From Ornithodoros turicata (taxonomy: Eukaryota; Arthropoda; Arachnida; Ixodida; Argasidae), in assembly GCF_037126465.1 (NCBI RefSeq), contig NW_026999353.1:930001-994000 (forward strand): DNA of 64,000 nt, written 5' to 3'. The notes under the pieces are model-generated. The model worked only from the letters and a program-made list of their open reading frames with translations, had not been told where the DNA came from and ran no database searches. This document shows, piece after piece, positions 1-11,480 of this stretch (within the stretch, counting starts at the first letter, position 1; each line of letters starts with the position of its first letter). Made by a program: the position numbers and the translations under genes.

Positions 1-1576
1 GCTTTTGCTTGATTCTGATGCTGTTAGCATTGCAAAAGATCGTAAACAGAAAATATTAATGTGGTAGTAATTCCATACGTGGGACACCTATAGCTGATGG
101 GATACCAGTAATTGCTCACCCAGTAATCCAGATTGGGATATATTATAAAACTCAGATAATCCTGAAAACCCTGCCCATAATTACATTCCAATCATTTCAA
201 GTAACAATGAAAGTTTGGGCGTTTGAGCCCCCTTTTCTCCGCCATCCGCCTTCACCCCCACCTTCCTAACTCAGTCCCTCTGCCGCATGAGACCCACCAC
301 TGGACCGCCGCCTGTCCGGCGCCGGGCCAGCCGGTCACAGGATAAAGCTGCGCAGAAGGAGTATTTTTTTCGACGGGCGCAAAAGAGATAATCACGTCAT
401 GCCCTAGCCCGTTGCGCCGTTGCACACTTGCAGCAGATAATTTCAAGCAATTAATGGAGTCGAGGAACATGACGGCGTCTAGATGTTTTGGGGGAACGCG
501 GTAATTTCCAGCGCAAACAGCTCCAGCACAGGTTGCAGTTTGTAAAGCTTTAAGTGAGCATCGCAGTAGGTAACCGATACACCACATGCGGCCACAGTCT
601 ACACAGGTAAACTACCGTGGTGTCTTTGTTTATTAGCGTTTGTTTGAGACTCTATTGTTATTGCGGTCGATTCAGCACACTGAGTTAATGCAAATGAAAA
701 CGATCCTGGCTATACTTGCATGCACATTAGCGTGTCTGTGCTACTTTTAATTTGTGGTCGACTCACTGTAGTTTCATCTTAGGCCTAAACGGCTATCCCT
801 CTCAGCGACTCTCGTAGAGTGTCCCTTTGAGCAAGTTTGGAATGCGCAACAGGTAAGAATGCTTCGTAAATGGAAAGATTATCTAGCGTTGATATGTTTG
901 TATCATGTCTGTGTCGTTTTTCTCAGCGTGCTTCGACGGCGGAACTTCAACGTGGTGTGTGAGTTGCAGAGATCGCAAAACACGAAGGAAGAATGAAATC
1001 GATAGCCGTTCATAAGGCGACAAGGGACCAAGGCTACAGTTGAGTCGCTAGCAAGCAGGATACGAGCTAATTATACTGCTGAGTAACATCGATTATCTTC
1101 CTGATTTACATAAGGTTGCCATATTGTGATCGTGATCTGTATAAACGGACGCTGTGTGGTTTGCAAACATAAATAACGACAAAGCGGTCTTGACACAGAC
1201 ATGAATAGCTCATCAGCTGGCACTTTACGATCTTTTACAGATGCAAAGTCCAAGTGCTTACGTGAACAGAAAAGGAGAGAACCCCGCACAACCACAAGCC
1301 CAATAATGCAGAAGATAAATACGGGGGCTGTAGCAACTTAAAGTCAGCACCTATGCCATATGTGCTTTGGATAAAAAAGTGTTTCTATATCCCACTTTCC
1401 TGCGAAGTTATTTTTATAGCAGACTTGGGATGTCTGAAGGGACATTCAAAGTGTTAAGGATCTATATCAAAAATAAATGCAAAATTACATTGAACGTGTA
1501 ATTTTTGTCGTCATGACACCGTTGGAGTAACCGAATAACTGCTGCGAAGAGGTTACAAAGTTGGGCTTTAATTTGA
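1..1576. other. unrecognised non-coding stretch
   Basis: I recognise no gene, element end or RNA here. A 111-codon antisense ORF (252-587) has no family motif and was not kept. The stretch ends where a Gypsy pol scrap becomes readable. Confidence 0.5.
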
Positions 1577-2075
1577 ATGGGGTACCGTTTCGACATTGAG
1601 TACAAGTCAAACCAACAATTTGGAAATGCTGATGGCCTTTCACGGTTGCCAGAAGGTCCATATCTCGATTTCGACAAACAGGAAATTAATATCATTTGCT
1701 CAGAACGCATGTATGTTTTGCCAGATACAGCTGCCAGAATAGCCAAGGAGACAGCCCAGGACAGCGTTTTATCTGACGTTGCGTCTTGCAATGCTGGAAT
1801 GGAACCGAATCTAAGGCAGAGTTCAAGGAGTTTCACTTTCGCGTTGTACTAAATCCTCACCGACTTTCGCTGCGTCCGACAATGTGTGGGCCAAGGACCC
1901 TACACGAAAGCAACAATGGGTAAGAGGATTTGTTCGTGGAAGGATTGGTCGAGTTATTTATGAGATGAAGTTGGAAGACGTGAAACATCGTCGCGTCCAC
2001 GCAAATCACTTGAAGGCTAGGATGTTCCTAATACCTGGTCCCAATTTGCCCGGACAGCCGTCGCAGTTACCCAGT
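1577..2075 (+). pseudogene. Gypsy-type pol remnant (RNase H end and integrase C-terminus)
   Basis: Two short reading frames keep Ty3/Gypsy pol signatures. The first (1577-1852) has the RNase H tail motif NADGLSRLP followed by a linker resembling the RNase H-integrase spacer. The second (about 1860-2075) reads like the extreme C-terminal part of a Gypsy integrase (GRIGRVIYE, then RRVHANHLK). The integrase zinc finger and catalytic core that should lie between them are missing, so this is a deletion derivative. The assignment to Gypsy is firm from the motifs; the exact ends are not visible. Confidence 0.7.
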
Positions 2076-2289
2076 ACTGACGCCACCATGCCACTAGGTC
2101 TCTGTGATCAAACGCCATGCATGTCGCAGGAACCATCGCTGCTGCTGAATATACCAGGCAAGTCGAATATACCGCCCTCTTAGTTTCAACGCACTCTTAG
2201 TTTCAACGCGAAGACGTTCTTCTCTGCCACATGCAGCGGCTTTGTAGATCACACGGTTAAACCTCAGGACACTTCGTCGCCGACAACGG

Positions 2290-3056
2290 CTACAAACGCT
2301 CGAGGACAATGAGGGATTCGACTCCCTAAACTGGACTTGTTCAAGTTTGACTGAAAACGGCACCTTTGGCCAGCCTTCTGAAGTCAGTTTCAGTGCACTG
2401 TTCAAATAATAATGAGCTGTCTTAAAGCTGACAAGATGGGCTACCTCATCACTGCGCTACGAGACGAAGCGGCTAATGCGGTACAAGGCCTTCAGTGGAC
2501 TCACGGACCATACGAGATGGCGATTTCAGTCCTACGTGATCGTTTCGGGAGTGAAAACATCTTAGTTCAAGAACACTGGAAGAGCCTCGCAGACATTAAG
2601 CCTGTACATTCCAGTCCACAAGTCTCCCAGCTCCGACGACTCCACCACTCCATGCAAGCGCACATCCGGGGCTTAGAATGCTTGGGCACATCTACGGAGT
2701 CTTACTGTTCAATGTTATATTCGCTGCTGCTTCGCGCCATTCCGGGAGATATGGCGCTGAAGTTTAATCGCGTGCTTGCAGACAAGCCGTCGACATCCGT
2801 GTCCACCGGACTGCCATTTCACCTTGAAGGATTACAGTCACTGCTGACTCTCTTGCACAACGAGAAGAAGCACCGTGAGGAGTTAAGTACCCGATTCGAG
2901 AGGAGCGCCTGCAACGATAGTACAGGGTCACAGTTCTCCCAGATTGCAAAGACTGTGAGTGGTTTTCCAAGGTTCTCAAGGCAACAGTCATCAGCATCGG
3001 TCAATCCAACTGCATCGTACTGCTTCAGACCGCCACTGTTTTGCCTAGAGGAATGA
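2290..3056 (+). pseudogene. BEL/Pao gag remnant
   Basis: The main open part is 2412-3056 (about 214 codons), but the same frame is readable upstream to about 2310 through stops, with a KLDLFKFD-like segment that in BEL elements opens the conserved gag region. Residues GYLITALRDEAANAV and the later SQLRRLHHSMQAH and LECLGT segments closely parallel the gag at 49672-50884 in this window (MSYLTAVLTGDAAASI; LRRLHDTVKAHMRSLEALGT). The zinc-knuckle part is missing and the frame ends in unrelated residues before the protease. Role when intact: structural protein of the retrotransposon particle. Confidence 0.75.
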
Positions 3057-3790
3057 AGCAAGAGGTCTTTACTCATCTAGTCTGCGATGGAGGCAGCCAA
3101 CGCACCTTCATTACTAACGCTCTGTCTGACGCACTCGGCTGTCCGCAGCTGCGATCCGAAAGTGTGTCCATTGGTTCTTTTGGGCACTTCCCGTGTCCGC
3201 AATTTCTCGACACCGTGGAAGTACAGTTGGGGAGCCGGTTCGCCGACGAATGTCACACCATCTTAGCCCTTGTCGTTTAGCAAATCTGTGCTCATGCCCT
3301 AGAGGTCAGTTCGGAAGACATAGAGAGTCATATGCAGCGCTTTGGGTTAGCCATGGCTGACACGTCGCTCAATTCATCACGGCCGATTGAAATCTTCATT
3401 GGGGCTGACTGCTACTGGCAGTTCAGCACTGGGAATTCACGCAGGGGCGCGGAATTCACGCACATAGCGTGCAAACGATAGACACAAAGCCGGGATGGAC
3501 GTTGCATGGGCCATACGTCGCTGTGAACAGTGTACGAGCAGCTGCTTGTGTACAATGTCACCGTGCTGCACGAAGGCCCATTGCACCAGCAGGTGTCTCG
3601 ATAGCATCGGTATCCGCAGCGACGAGACAGCTTTCGAAAGTTCAATCCGCGTTGACAACAACAGGTACGTAGCTGCATTGCCATGGAAGCCCCAGTCATC
3701 AATGGCCTCCAACAAATGCACTGCGGACCTCCGTCTTTCACAGGTGACGAAAAGGTTGATGCGAATACCGTATGCACTGTACCTCTAGGA
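3040..3790 (+). pseudogene. BEL/Pao protease and linker remnant
   Basis: The frame at 3041-3280 carries the retropepsin motif as CDGGSQRTFI, the BEL-type version of the active-site D-(S/T)-G, followed by the usual downstream strand region. Beyond a stop, 3280-3480 still reads like the BEL linker (IFIGADCYWQ), and 3600-3710 keeps the pre-RT segment (SSIRVDNNRYVAALPWKP). The enzyme would process the Gag-Pol polyprotein. At least two frame changes make it non-functional. Confidence 0.7.
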
Positions 3791-3799
3791 CGGCGCCAT

Positions 3800-4430
3800 T
3801 CGAGAATATCTGACCTCAGGTGTATCTGAAAAGGTCAGAGATGAAATGAACGAAAATGCTCGTGAAGAACTTGTGTATTACATCCCACATCATGCTGTAA
3901 TGAAGGAAGAAAGCGTGACAACGGAAACAAGGATAGTCTTCGAGGCTTCTTCTCATGAAGGCTCCGCCACACCACTCAGTGACAACTTGGATCCCGGTTG
4001 TGACCTGAACCCGGATACTTTAGCTCTTTTAGTGAAATTAAGACTGTATCCCATTGCCTTAATCGCCGACGTTCAAAAGACGTTTCTTCAAATTGCCATT
4101 CGACCTGAAGACACAGACACGCTGCGATATCTTTCGTATGAGACGTCGCCCCAGGAGGGAAAACGACTGCCTAAGGTAGGAACGTGGCGAATGTCAAGGG
4201 TGACACTCGAAACTATATCTCATCACCTCCAGTTGCTGAGGAATATCCTGAGACCGCTGGGCTTCCTCAGAACTCGATCTACGTCGAGGACGTTATTTTG
4301 GGAGCCGCAAGCCCTGAGGAGGCAGAACAGGTGTACCTACAGGTTCACCAGGTCTTCCACAAGGCTTTTAGGAAGCTCCATAAAACAGGCATCACGTTGT
4401 CCCGAAATGCGCTCCAGATTCTGGTGTGAG
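3800..4430 (+). pseudogene. BEL/Pao reverse transcriptase remnant
   Basis: The open frame 3846-4490 begins in the region before the RT fingers (YYIPHHAVMKEE), then ETRIVFEASS and the palm motif where BEL RT reads D(I/V)xKAFLQI (here DVQKTFLQIAI). After WRMSR the frame shifts. The catalytic YVDD box is seen in another frame at about 4280 as YVEDVILG, so the second catalytic aspartate is kept but the first is changed to glutamate. Thumb, RNase H and integrase are absent. Confidence 0.75.
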
Positions 4431-4650
4431 AAGGACGCAGTGGTCATCGGAGCCATTACAAATGTTCTGGGTACGTCTTGGAACCAATAAACCGATGTCA
4501 TGCTTCTCCCTATTAAAGATCGCGACGGCATAAAGGGTCCCACGACGAAACGACATATCTTGCGTCTTTCTGTGCAAATTTAGGATCCCTTAAGATCCGT
4601 CCTGCTCATCACGATAACGGGGATACTGCTACTGCATTCGATTCGAGGGC

Positions 4651-4684
4651 AAAAAAAAAAAAAAAAAACTCTCCGGGAGAGTTG
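4651..4684 (+). repeat. poly(A) run with small palindrome
   Basis: Eighteen A residues (4651-4668) are followed by a short perfect palindrome, AACTCTCC-G-GGAGAGTT. The run sits exactly between the BEL remnant and the Gypsy LTR edge, so it may mark a retro-insertion end; no TSD was found. Confidence 0.5.
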
Positions 4685-4835
4685 TGTTTTCGACTGTGGT
4701 ACAGGATGGGGTTCACGTCTTCTTCTGTTGGTAATAAACCTTTTCTGTTCCTTCTTCATTTGACTGTGCTACGTTTTCCTTGGTCGCTGAACGGACGGGC
4801 CGACGCCCCGAGAGTGGGAACCTTTGGTTCCCACA
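4685..4835 (+). mobile_element. 3' part of a Gypsy 5' LTR
   Basis: This segment ends in CCACA one base before a clear Gypsy primer-binding site (4838-4849). It contains an AATAAA polyadenylation signal at 4733-4738, placing it in the R/U5 part of an LTR. The left end is not defined; no second LTR copy of this family was found in the window. Confidence 0.6.
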
Positions 4836-4837
4836 CT

Positions 4838-4849
4838 TGGCGCCCAAGG
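4838..4849 (+). promoter_or_regulatory. Gypsy primer-binding site
   Basis: TGGCGCCCAAGG lies immediately after the LTR edge, the standard position. TGGCGCCCAA-type sites are known to pair with the 3' end of a lysine tRNA in several Gypsy lineages and retroviruses; which tRNA is used here is inference. Confidence 0.7.
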
Positions 4850-4874
4850 TTTTTCGGAACCGGGTCGTCATTAG

Positions 4875-5681
4875 GTGGCGGGGGGCACGCAGCCCAGGCT
4901 TTCTTGGTGCCTAGTTTTCATCGGCATGGGAGTGTCATTGCACATTAGTGGCTTGGTTATTGCGCCGTCTTTTGAGTGCTTCTCAGTTGCTGTCAGTGCT
5001 TGGAAATTGAGCATTCCCCGCCGCTCGGACACCTTCTACGTAGCGGTGCCCGCCACGGACTCCCGGCAGAAGTCGAGCCGACAGGACCGGTCGGAGATGG
5101 AAATGATTCGAGGGGCACCGCCGCAAGGTACGTTGGCTGAGGTATCTGCAATGCAAAAGCCAAACCCTGCAGTAACGACAGAGCTACTGACACGCATAAC
5201 AGAGCTCTGTTCGTTGACGACGCAACGCCTTGCAGCCGGGTTTGTTTCGGAGCCACAGGCTCAAGTGCCATTACGACTCTCTGTACCCGTCCCCAACTTT
5301 TCTGGGTACTCAGATAAAAAGTCGGTAGCGGACTTCCTAGATGAACTGACAGCCTATCAGACTGGCACCGGAATCTCGGAGGAAGCTCTGCTAGAACGCG
5401 TCCTGCAGGTTGCCCTAATCGGAGATGCCTCGCGCTGGCTTCGGCTGCAGTCGACGTTTAAGTCCCTGCGGGACTTCCAGCAGCGGTTAAAGAACGAATT
5501 CCTTCCACCGGATTACGAGTACCGTATCCTAGGGGAATTACATAGGCGAACTCAACACCCTAATGAGAGCCTATTGGAATTAGTTCGGGCCTTACAAGAA
5601 CTGTACAAGTGAGCAGACTCCACCGCTCCAGAGGAACAACGGATGGCACGGGCAATCCGACAATGCCACCCGCGGATTGCC
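4875..5681 (+). pseudogene. Gypsy gag, 3'-truncated
   Basis: An open frame of 245 codons (4875-5612) holds a Ty3/Gypsy gag domain in its second half: VPNFSGYSDKKSV opens the domain, then a helical core (ASRWLRLQ, FQQRLKNEF) and a tail LLELVRALQELYK. The first 70 or so codons look like translated leader, so the real start is more likely one of the ATGs near 5098. A stop follows at 5610, yet gag-like residues continue past it to 5681, where homology to the start of repeat unit A begins abruptly. Protease, RT and integrase are absent, so this Gypsy copy was cut by whatever brought in the neighbouring unit. Confidence 0.75.
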
Positions 5682-6720
5682 ATCGATAGCGCACTTTCAA
5701 CTTCACATGAGAACGTCTGGGCTTGCACTCTGAGAGCGTCCAGTAAGGCTCTTCTCAGAAGACGGATTCAGCGTCTGTAGAAGATCCAGTCCAGGCAGTG
5801 AAACTACCGTCATATCACGCAACAGACTCATCGTCGCTGGCGGCAGGTTTGCTGAATGTCCCAAAATAGACGGCAGCTCATTACGTCATCATTCGCGTCA
5901 CCGTTCTTGGTCGCTACCGCCTGGCAATAGCTTGCTCTTCCCTTCACCTGTTCTCCGTGAACAAACGTCGTGTCGACATCCCTGATTGCTGTCTTGTCTC
6001 ACAAGCTATATAACTTGTCCAACTAGCGACAAGTTCCCCAACCACACACATCGTAAGGACCTTTATATTTTTTTAAGTCGCCCCGTTGCTCGCCCGTCAC
6101 TTCAGGCAACGAACATGTCAGATTTTTCATAGTTCATTCAAGTCTTTGAAGATAACCATCGCAGCGCATTCAATTAACGTTTGAGACAACTCGAATGCAC
6201 ATGTCACATAGAACAGTGATCCGATGAAGTTCCCAGAGCTAAAACTACAAACAAACTTAGTCCGACCTGTTCATCATCCATCGCATGGCGTGGATGACAC
6301 TGCACAGGAAGCACACGCATCATGTGCTTGACTCAATATCAACAGCGAACCTTAGATGGCAGCGTGAGAAGCAGGGGGCAGATGTTATGGGCATCTATGC
6401 TGTCCATCAAACCTATACAGCCGTTCTTTTGCTTTTTTCAATGCAGTGAATGTAACCTTACGTGCAGCATTCCACTCAAGTAAAATACCGTAGAAGTTCT
6501 CTAACCCGACAAAGTAGACCGACACGCTCTAGGATCTGTTCTCTGTTCTAGAAATCTTCTATGTCGAAGGGGCCATCCTTCATTGACATTGAACCGAGAA
6601 CGCATGCGAGTAGTTGTGAACAGGAGAAGACCGGAGTGATTCAACGCTGGGCTAGTAGTTCGCAGAAATAAACGTCTCTTCTTTTCTACGATGCACGACG
6701 GGACTGGAATTAAGTGTCCA
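5682..6720 (+). mobile_element. candidate Pao LTR, copy A
   Basis: The region starts exactly where, in units B and C, the end of Pao pol is followed by a purine-rich TCTGGGGGGAT tract like a polypurine tract. It holds an AATAAA signal at 6667-6672 near its right end. This suggests an LTR, but I cannot fix the right boundary or find the expected primer-binding site, so the call is tentative. A copy of the same region lies at 11891-12950, with AATAAA at 12900-12905. Confidence 0.4.
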
Positions 6721-7739
6721 TCAAACTCTCCACCGAAGATACACGCTTCTACTTCTCCGCGTTGGTGTCACCCTTCGCGCCGCATTCGTGCCATCACATC
6801 ACTCGTCATTTCACTCGTCATTATCATTTAAGAGATCAGGTGGCGTCAAATCGCGGCTTGAAGTCACGTCTGCGCCGTCTCCGACTCAACGATGCCTTTA
6901 CCCCTGTGCTCCGGGTCAAGCAGTGTAACAGTTACACGACGCTGTGCCCAGCTTGCCACGTCTCAACTACAATTCCTCACGTCGGCGAGGTCTACGACCC
7001 AGACACCTGAGAACGGCGAACGCTTCAACGCCAACTAGCACTCCTTTTCCACACATAATTCAGCTTGTCCAATGTCCTTGGCCATGGAGCTCCCCGCGCA
7101 TCAGTGCCGGGGTCTGGTCTCCCTTTTTGCTTTCGTTCAAGCTGCTGGCCTCCTCGAAAAGCCCTAAACAAAACTTCGTCCTGTCATCAGTTCGGGCTCA
7201 GTTCAGCACGTGGGAGTGTCCTGTGGCTCCCACGAAGAAGCATCCCATGCCATAACCACTTTTCAATCATTTATTGTTCTTCTTCTTGTTGTTGTTGTGC
7301 TGAAGTGATAGCCCCGACACCTAAATGAATATTGCGATGCCAAAATATTGTGATGCGCTTACCGATGTGGACACTACGCTCAGTCCAGAAGCCGCCGCCA
7401 ACTTGCCGACACTGCATACAGCAGAACCCTGCGAGCAGAACACACAGATCATTGGTACATCGTTTATATTGCCACACCGTCGATTGCTTTTTGTCATGTG
7501 TATGGTGAAAGTGGACATTGTTGAAGGAAACAAAAGTGGAACAAATGGGCACTCGAAATATTGTACAAGTAAGTTTTCTGTCCCTGTATTGTTGTGGGAG
7601 GCTAATTCCACCGAAATTCGACCACCGCTGGAACTTGGACATCTGCGGTTTCTTGAAAGAAAAAAAAAATGTTTGTTGGGACGCACAAAACGGACAGTGT
7701 CTTATCAAGCGAAAGTGCTAAACATATAGCGGTATATCA
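6721..7739 (+). other. non-coding part of unit A, equivalent at 12951-13979
   Basis: The stretch is repeated in units B and, in part, C. It contains a short poly(A) near 7660 and a TTC/TTG-rich tract near 7270. The ORFs read through it on both strands have no family motifs and differ in length between copies, so none is annotated. Confidence 0.5.
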
Positions 7740-8215
7740 ATTGTAGTTAATGATAAGTTGTTAACAGACGCTGAAGAAGTTTTAAATCAATTTAATAAAT
7801 ATTTTAGTGACTTAGTGAACCATGTGCCTTCATTAAATAGCCCTATTCAAACAGCCCCGCTGCTTCCGTCAAATTCAAAACAGTTTTATCCTCGAGCTGC
7901 CTACATCTGATGAGGTGCGTTCTGCTATAAAGTACCTTAAACCCTTCAAAGTCCTTTGGGCATGATGGCATATCCAGAACGTTCCTTAAACGGTTTGGGC
8001 ATTTGCTGGCTAAGCCACTGTCGGAGATATCACTTGACATATTTTCTCACGGTGTTTTCCTCGACACTCCTAATATTGCTGTGGTTGTCCCGATCTATAA
8101 AAAATGATGTAGTAATGCAGTTGGGAATTACCGTCCTATATCGATACTTACTTTTATTAGTAAGCTGTTCGAAAAAGTAGTACTCAACCGATTAGAAAAA
8201 AAAATCATCAGGCGT
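7740..8215 (+). pseudogene. LINE reverse transcriptase remnant, copy A
   Basis: Across several frames the residues follow the start of a CR1/Jockey-type RT: TSDEVRSAIKYLK, then HDGISRTFLKRFG, IFSHGVF and NYRPISI. This is the block from the finger region to the NYRPIS motif. It stops at a short poly(A)-like run near 8205, where Pao sequence takes over. Frameshifts near 7960 and 8110 break it. Confidence 0.75.
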
Positions 8216-8224
8216 TACGTTGTT

Positions 8225-9555
8225 CTAGATCAGGGAGGACCCAACACGGTAGGCCCACGATCATTCGAAACCGAGCTGCCGAAATACACCGGAACGTAGG
8301 CAAAGATCACTGGCAATATGTGCCTAAAGACCCGATGATGATGATGATTGGGAGTTTAATGGCGCATTGACAACAAAGATCATAATGCGCCATAAACTGA
8401 GGTCTAAAGACCCGAACCCCTCAGATCTTTCAGCTAGGGGCATATACCCCGAGGAGCTGTTCGCTTCAGATATGTGGTGGAAAGAGCCATCTTGGCTGCA
8501 AGACACTCCTCAACTAGTGGCCTGTCCCAGATCGTCCCTAAATACCAAGTCACTTCGGAAAAGATGAAACGGGTCCCACGGTCTTGCACACGTCCGCTAC
8601 GCCGTCGGGAGCAATACTCGACGGGGAAATATACAGAAGCGCAAGCACCGTACATCGACTCACAGCATGGCTTCTGCGTTTCATCAGCAACACCAGGCTA
8701 CATTCAAAGATAACAGGGCCATTAGCTTATCAAGAAATTAAGGATACCGTACACTACTGGATTAGGCAAGTGCAGCACACGTCTTTCGGACTCGAGATCA
8801 CTTGCTTGAGACACCGTGAGCCGATGCTTAAACCCTCTAAGATTCGGGAGCTGACTCCGTTCCTGGATGACGACAGTAGATTAATGGTCGGCGGAGGAAT
8901 GCGCGCAAGTGAACGATCTTAAGGGGCGAGCCACCCGATATTGTTTCCGGCTAAATTATGCTACGTCAAACTGCTGACCTTGGCTGCACATCGTCAAGTG
9001 CTGCACAGTGGTGTACGTCACACCCTTGTGCAATTACGAGAGATGTTTTGGGTCATTCGTGCGAGCCAACAAGTTAAACACGTTTTAAAGGATTTTGTGT
9101 AATGCAAGAAAAGCAACGCCAAACATCAACATCAAAGGGAAGGACAACTTCAAGCTGATCGTTCCTCCATATGTCATCCGTTTCAAGTAATAGGTGTCGG
9201 TTTTGCTGGGCCAATCACCATAAAACAACGCAAGAAGCCTTACGCAAGGGCATACATCGCCTTGTTCACGTGCCCCGTAACGCGAGCGGTACAGCTGGAA
9301 CTGTGCGAGGATATGTTCGCTGCCGCATTTTTCCAGGTATTCCGATGATTCTCATCACGCAGGCGATTCTGCCACACCGTGTGCAGTGACAACAGAAAAC
9401 CGTCTAAGCTTGTTTCTAAGAAACTTCATGACATATTGCGACCCGTGAGAGACTCGTTAGTTCAAGACAACTACTCTGCCAGGGGAAGACGCTGGAAATT
9501 CATTGAAGGACGAGCTCCCTGGCGGGGTGGCTTTCGCGTTCGGTCAACTCAGCTA
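8225..9555 (+). pseudogene. Pao pol remnant: RNase H end, integrase (copy A)
   Basis: The segment reads, in broken frames, as the end of a BEL/Pao RNase H (NRAAEIHRNVGKDHWQYVPKD), the conserved PSDLSARG and WWKEPSWL block, the integrase zinc finger and then the integrase core start (VIGVGFAGPI). The last recognisable part before the LINE is WKFIEGRAPWRGGF, the conserved BEL integrase segment. Gag, protease and RT are absent. The remaining C-terminal part resumes after the LINE at 11480-11830 (EVEEVINWRPRIV). Confidence 0.8.
8335..8403 (-). mobile_element. tiny LINE/SINE 3' tail with TSD, copy A
   Basis: A 69-bp insert breaks the Pao frame. It is bounded by direct repeats CTAAAGACCCG at 8324-8334 and 8404-8414 and begins with a GAT repeat, which read on the minus strand is an ATC-type tail. 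This is the mark of a severely 5'-truncated non-LTR insertion. Unit B carries the same insert at about 14570-14640 with a longer GAT run. Confidence 0.7.
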
Positions 9556-9564
9556 CAGGAAGAC
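9556..9564. repeat. left TSD of the antisense LINE
   Basis: CAGGAAGAC is repeated at 11471-11479 on the other side of the LINE and occurs once at the empty site in unit B (15792-15800). Confidence 0.9.
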
Positions 9565-11470
9565 AACAACAACAACAACTTTATTTTGTCTCTGAAGAGT
9601 GGGGAGCTCATCGCCAGAGGCGATACTCTACCCCATTGCTGGTGGGGATGCAGGGAATAAAATAACGAGCCCCTTCACAATAACTACCGAAGTCCGATGG
9701 TGTCCAGAAATGTCAGAAGAGCTTTGAGCGCAGAGCGTTGCTGGGCTGGATTGGACCAGGGACCAAGCAATTTCGATAGGGAGATGGGGCGAGAGTCCAG
9801 CTGACGAAGAGACTCGGAGAGTGTGATTCGGGACGGTTGGTAGTGGGATCAATGAAGAAGAATATGCTCCAGATCCTCAAGAGCACCATAGTGGCAGCAG
9901 GTGCGAGAGTCAACTTGTCTCAAGCGGTAACAGCACTCAGCTGTAAAGGCCACATCGAGGCGCGTTCGGTGGATTAATGCAGCATCTTGACGAGATGTGT
10001 TTCGTGGCATGCGGAAAGCGAGCTTTGGATCAATTCGGCTCAACATAGAGGGGGAAGAATGTCGGTTTTCCGTTGGCGGGAAGCCAGGGGTGTCACTAGG
10101 CGTCGCAGAATTGAACGACGGTCTCCTCTCAGCAGAACAACACTGGTCCGTTTCCGATACGAGAGTGCTGCTTCTGCGGAGCTGTCGGCCTGCTCGTTCC
10201 CCACGACACCACAATGAGCTGGAACCCACTGGAGAACTAGCCTGTGGCCTGCTGCGTAGATAGTGTGGTAAGCCATTAACACATCTATGACTAGGGGTGC
10301 GGATGGGCCTCGTATGCCGGAATTTTCTATTGCTTGAAGTGCAGATTTGGAGTCTGTAAAGACTGCCCATTCCCGGGGAGTAAAATCAGCGATGTGTTGT
10401 AGAAAGTGAAGGATGGCATGGAGTTCCGCAGCTGTGGAGGAGGTTGGATGTGAAAGGCGTCTCCCGTGCACTACGCCTTCGGATGGTATGACGAATGCTG
10501 AGGCGGACTTGTTGTTTCGGGATGCGCCATCGGTATATGCCGCCGTAAACATAGAAAACTGCTCCTCTACCAGAGCATGAAAATGGGCTCGGAGGACTTG
10601 AGGGGGGACCTGATCTCTTCTTTCCAGAAGGTTTGGGAGGCGTGCAAAAATGGGCGGTACCGGTAGAGACCAGGGGGCTTCCGGCGGTATAATGTCCTTA
10701 GTTATGAAGCCAGTGAGAGTCTGGCGTGTCCTCTGTGCTACTCGATAGAAGTCGCTTTCAGGGCGGTATCGAATTTTCCTGAGGAGCGGGTGGCGGGGAA
10801 TGTGAGCACGCAAGCGGAGGTAGTGCCGAGCCACTTCCCGTTCACGGAGAACCTCAATCGGGAGCTCACCAGCTTCAGCCAGTACTTGCCGTGTTTCAGC
10901 CATTCTTGGAACTCCGAGGCATCGACGAAGGTCTCGAGCAAACAGGGACCGAAGTGTATTTAATGAAGTTGTTGATATCCTGTGCAGAATAGGAAGGCTG
11001 TAAAGCACAGTCGCCCTCACCAATGCCGCGTGAACCAGGAGCAGGGAACGCTGATCACAGCCCCATCCTGAGCCAGAAATATGTTGAATTGCGGGGAGCC
11101 ATCGCTGCAATTTAGTTTCAAGGTGTGTAATGTGCCGAGCTCAGCGCAAGTCCGAGTCGATTACCACGCCAAGGAAGCGGTGAAAGCGTACCGGTTGAAG
11201 CTTCTTTGTACCAAGCAAAAGGGCGAAATTGGCCATAGCTTTGCGCGTGAAAGGGAGCTCGACACACTTTTCGGGTGAAACGTCCATCCCAAGGTGCGTG
11301 AGGTACGTATGAATATTGTTTAAAGCGAGCTGCAGGCGGCGCTGGAGAGCTGTGCGTGATTTTCCTACTGTCAAAATGGCGACGTCAGCTGCATACACGG
11401 AAAACGACACTTTGCGAGGAATTACTGATTGTAGGCCGGCCATCACAACGTTAAAGAGTGTCGGGCTGAC
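9565..11470 (-). mobile_element. 5'-truncated RNase H-bearing LINE (I/R1-like group)
   Basis: The insert is 1906 bp, in reverse orientation to Pao, with a GTT-repeat 3' tail at 9565-9580 and a 9-bp TSD. It contains the end of an RT, an RNase H domain and a C-terminal cysteine/histidine motif, the arrangement of I/R1-superclade LINEs. The 5' end is truncated within the RT palm. Because unit B has the intact target, the LINE arrived after the tandem duplication. Confidence 0.88.
9849..11110 (-). pseudogene. LINE RT C-terminus, RNase H and CCHC-like tail
   Basis: The main frame (10040-11110, 356 codons) contains an RNase H domain with TDGASRNNKSA (first catalytic D), the AAEL glutamate, TDSKSAL (second D) and WVPAHCGVVGNEQAD. 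Near 10100 the reading moves to the frame 9849-10370, where the terminal cysteine/histidine cluster is seen (CHYGALEDLEHILLH). The RNase H would remove the RNA strand during reverse transcription. One frameshift and the RT mutation upstream make the copy inactive. Confidence 0.8.
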
Positions 11471-11480
11471 CAGGAAGACC
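11141..11480 (-). pseudogene. LINE RT palm and thumb fragment
   Basis: The minus-strand frame keeps FLVSPTLFNVVMAGL and the catalytic box as YAADVAI, in which the first catalytic aspartate has become alanine, so the RT is dead. It continues through a thumb-like region (FHRFLGVVID) and runs into the next frame at about 11140. Codons upstream of 11480 belong to Pao antisense and are not part of it. Confidence 0.75.

Larger units (their letters stand above)
2190..4600 (+). mobile_element. decayed BEL/Pao LTR retrotransposon
   Basis: BEL/Pao modules appear in the normal order: gag-like domain, aspartic protease, then reverse transcriptase, on the plus strand. RNase H and integrase are absent and no LTR is recognisable at either side. 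The coding frame is broken many times by stops and shifts, far more than in the BEL copy at 34949-51089, so this is an older remnant. The 3' end fades out before a poly(A) run at 4651. Confidence 0.8.

Noticed and set aside
252..587. 111-codon antisense ORF as a host gene
   Set aside because: No recognised motif, no supporting signals and length is expected by chance.
7900..7935. CTGATGAG as a hammerhead core in the LINE RT scrap
   Set aside because: There is no CGAAAC partner or helix II; the string is part of the TSDEV codons of the RT.
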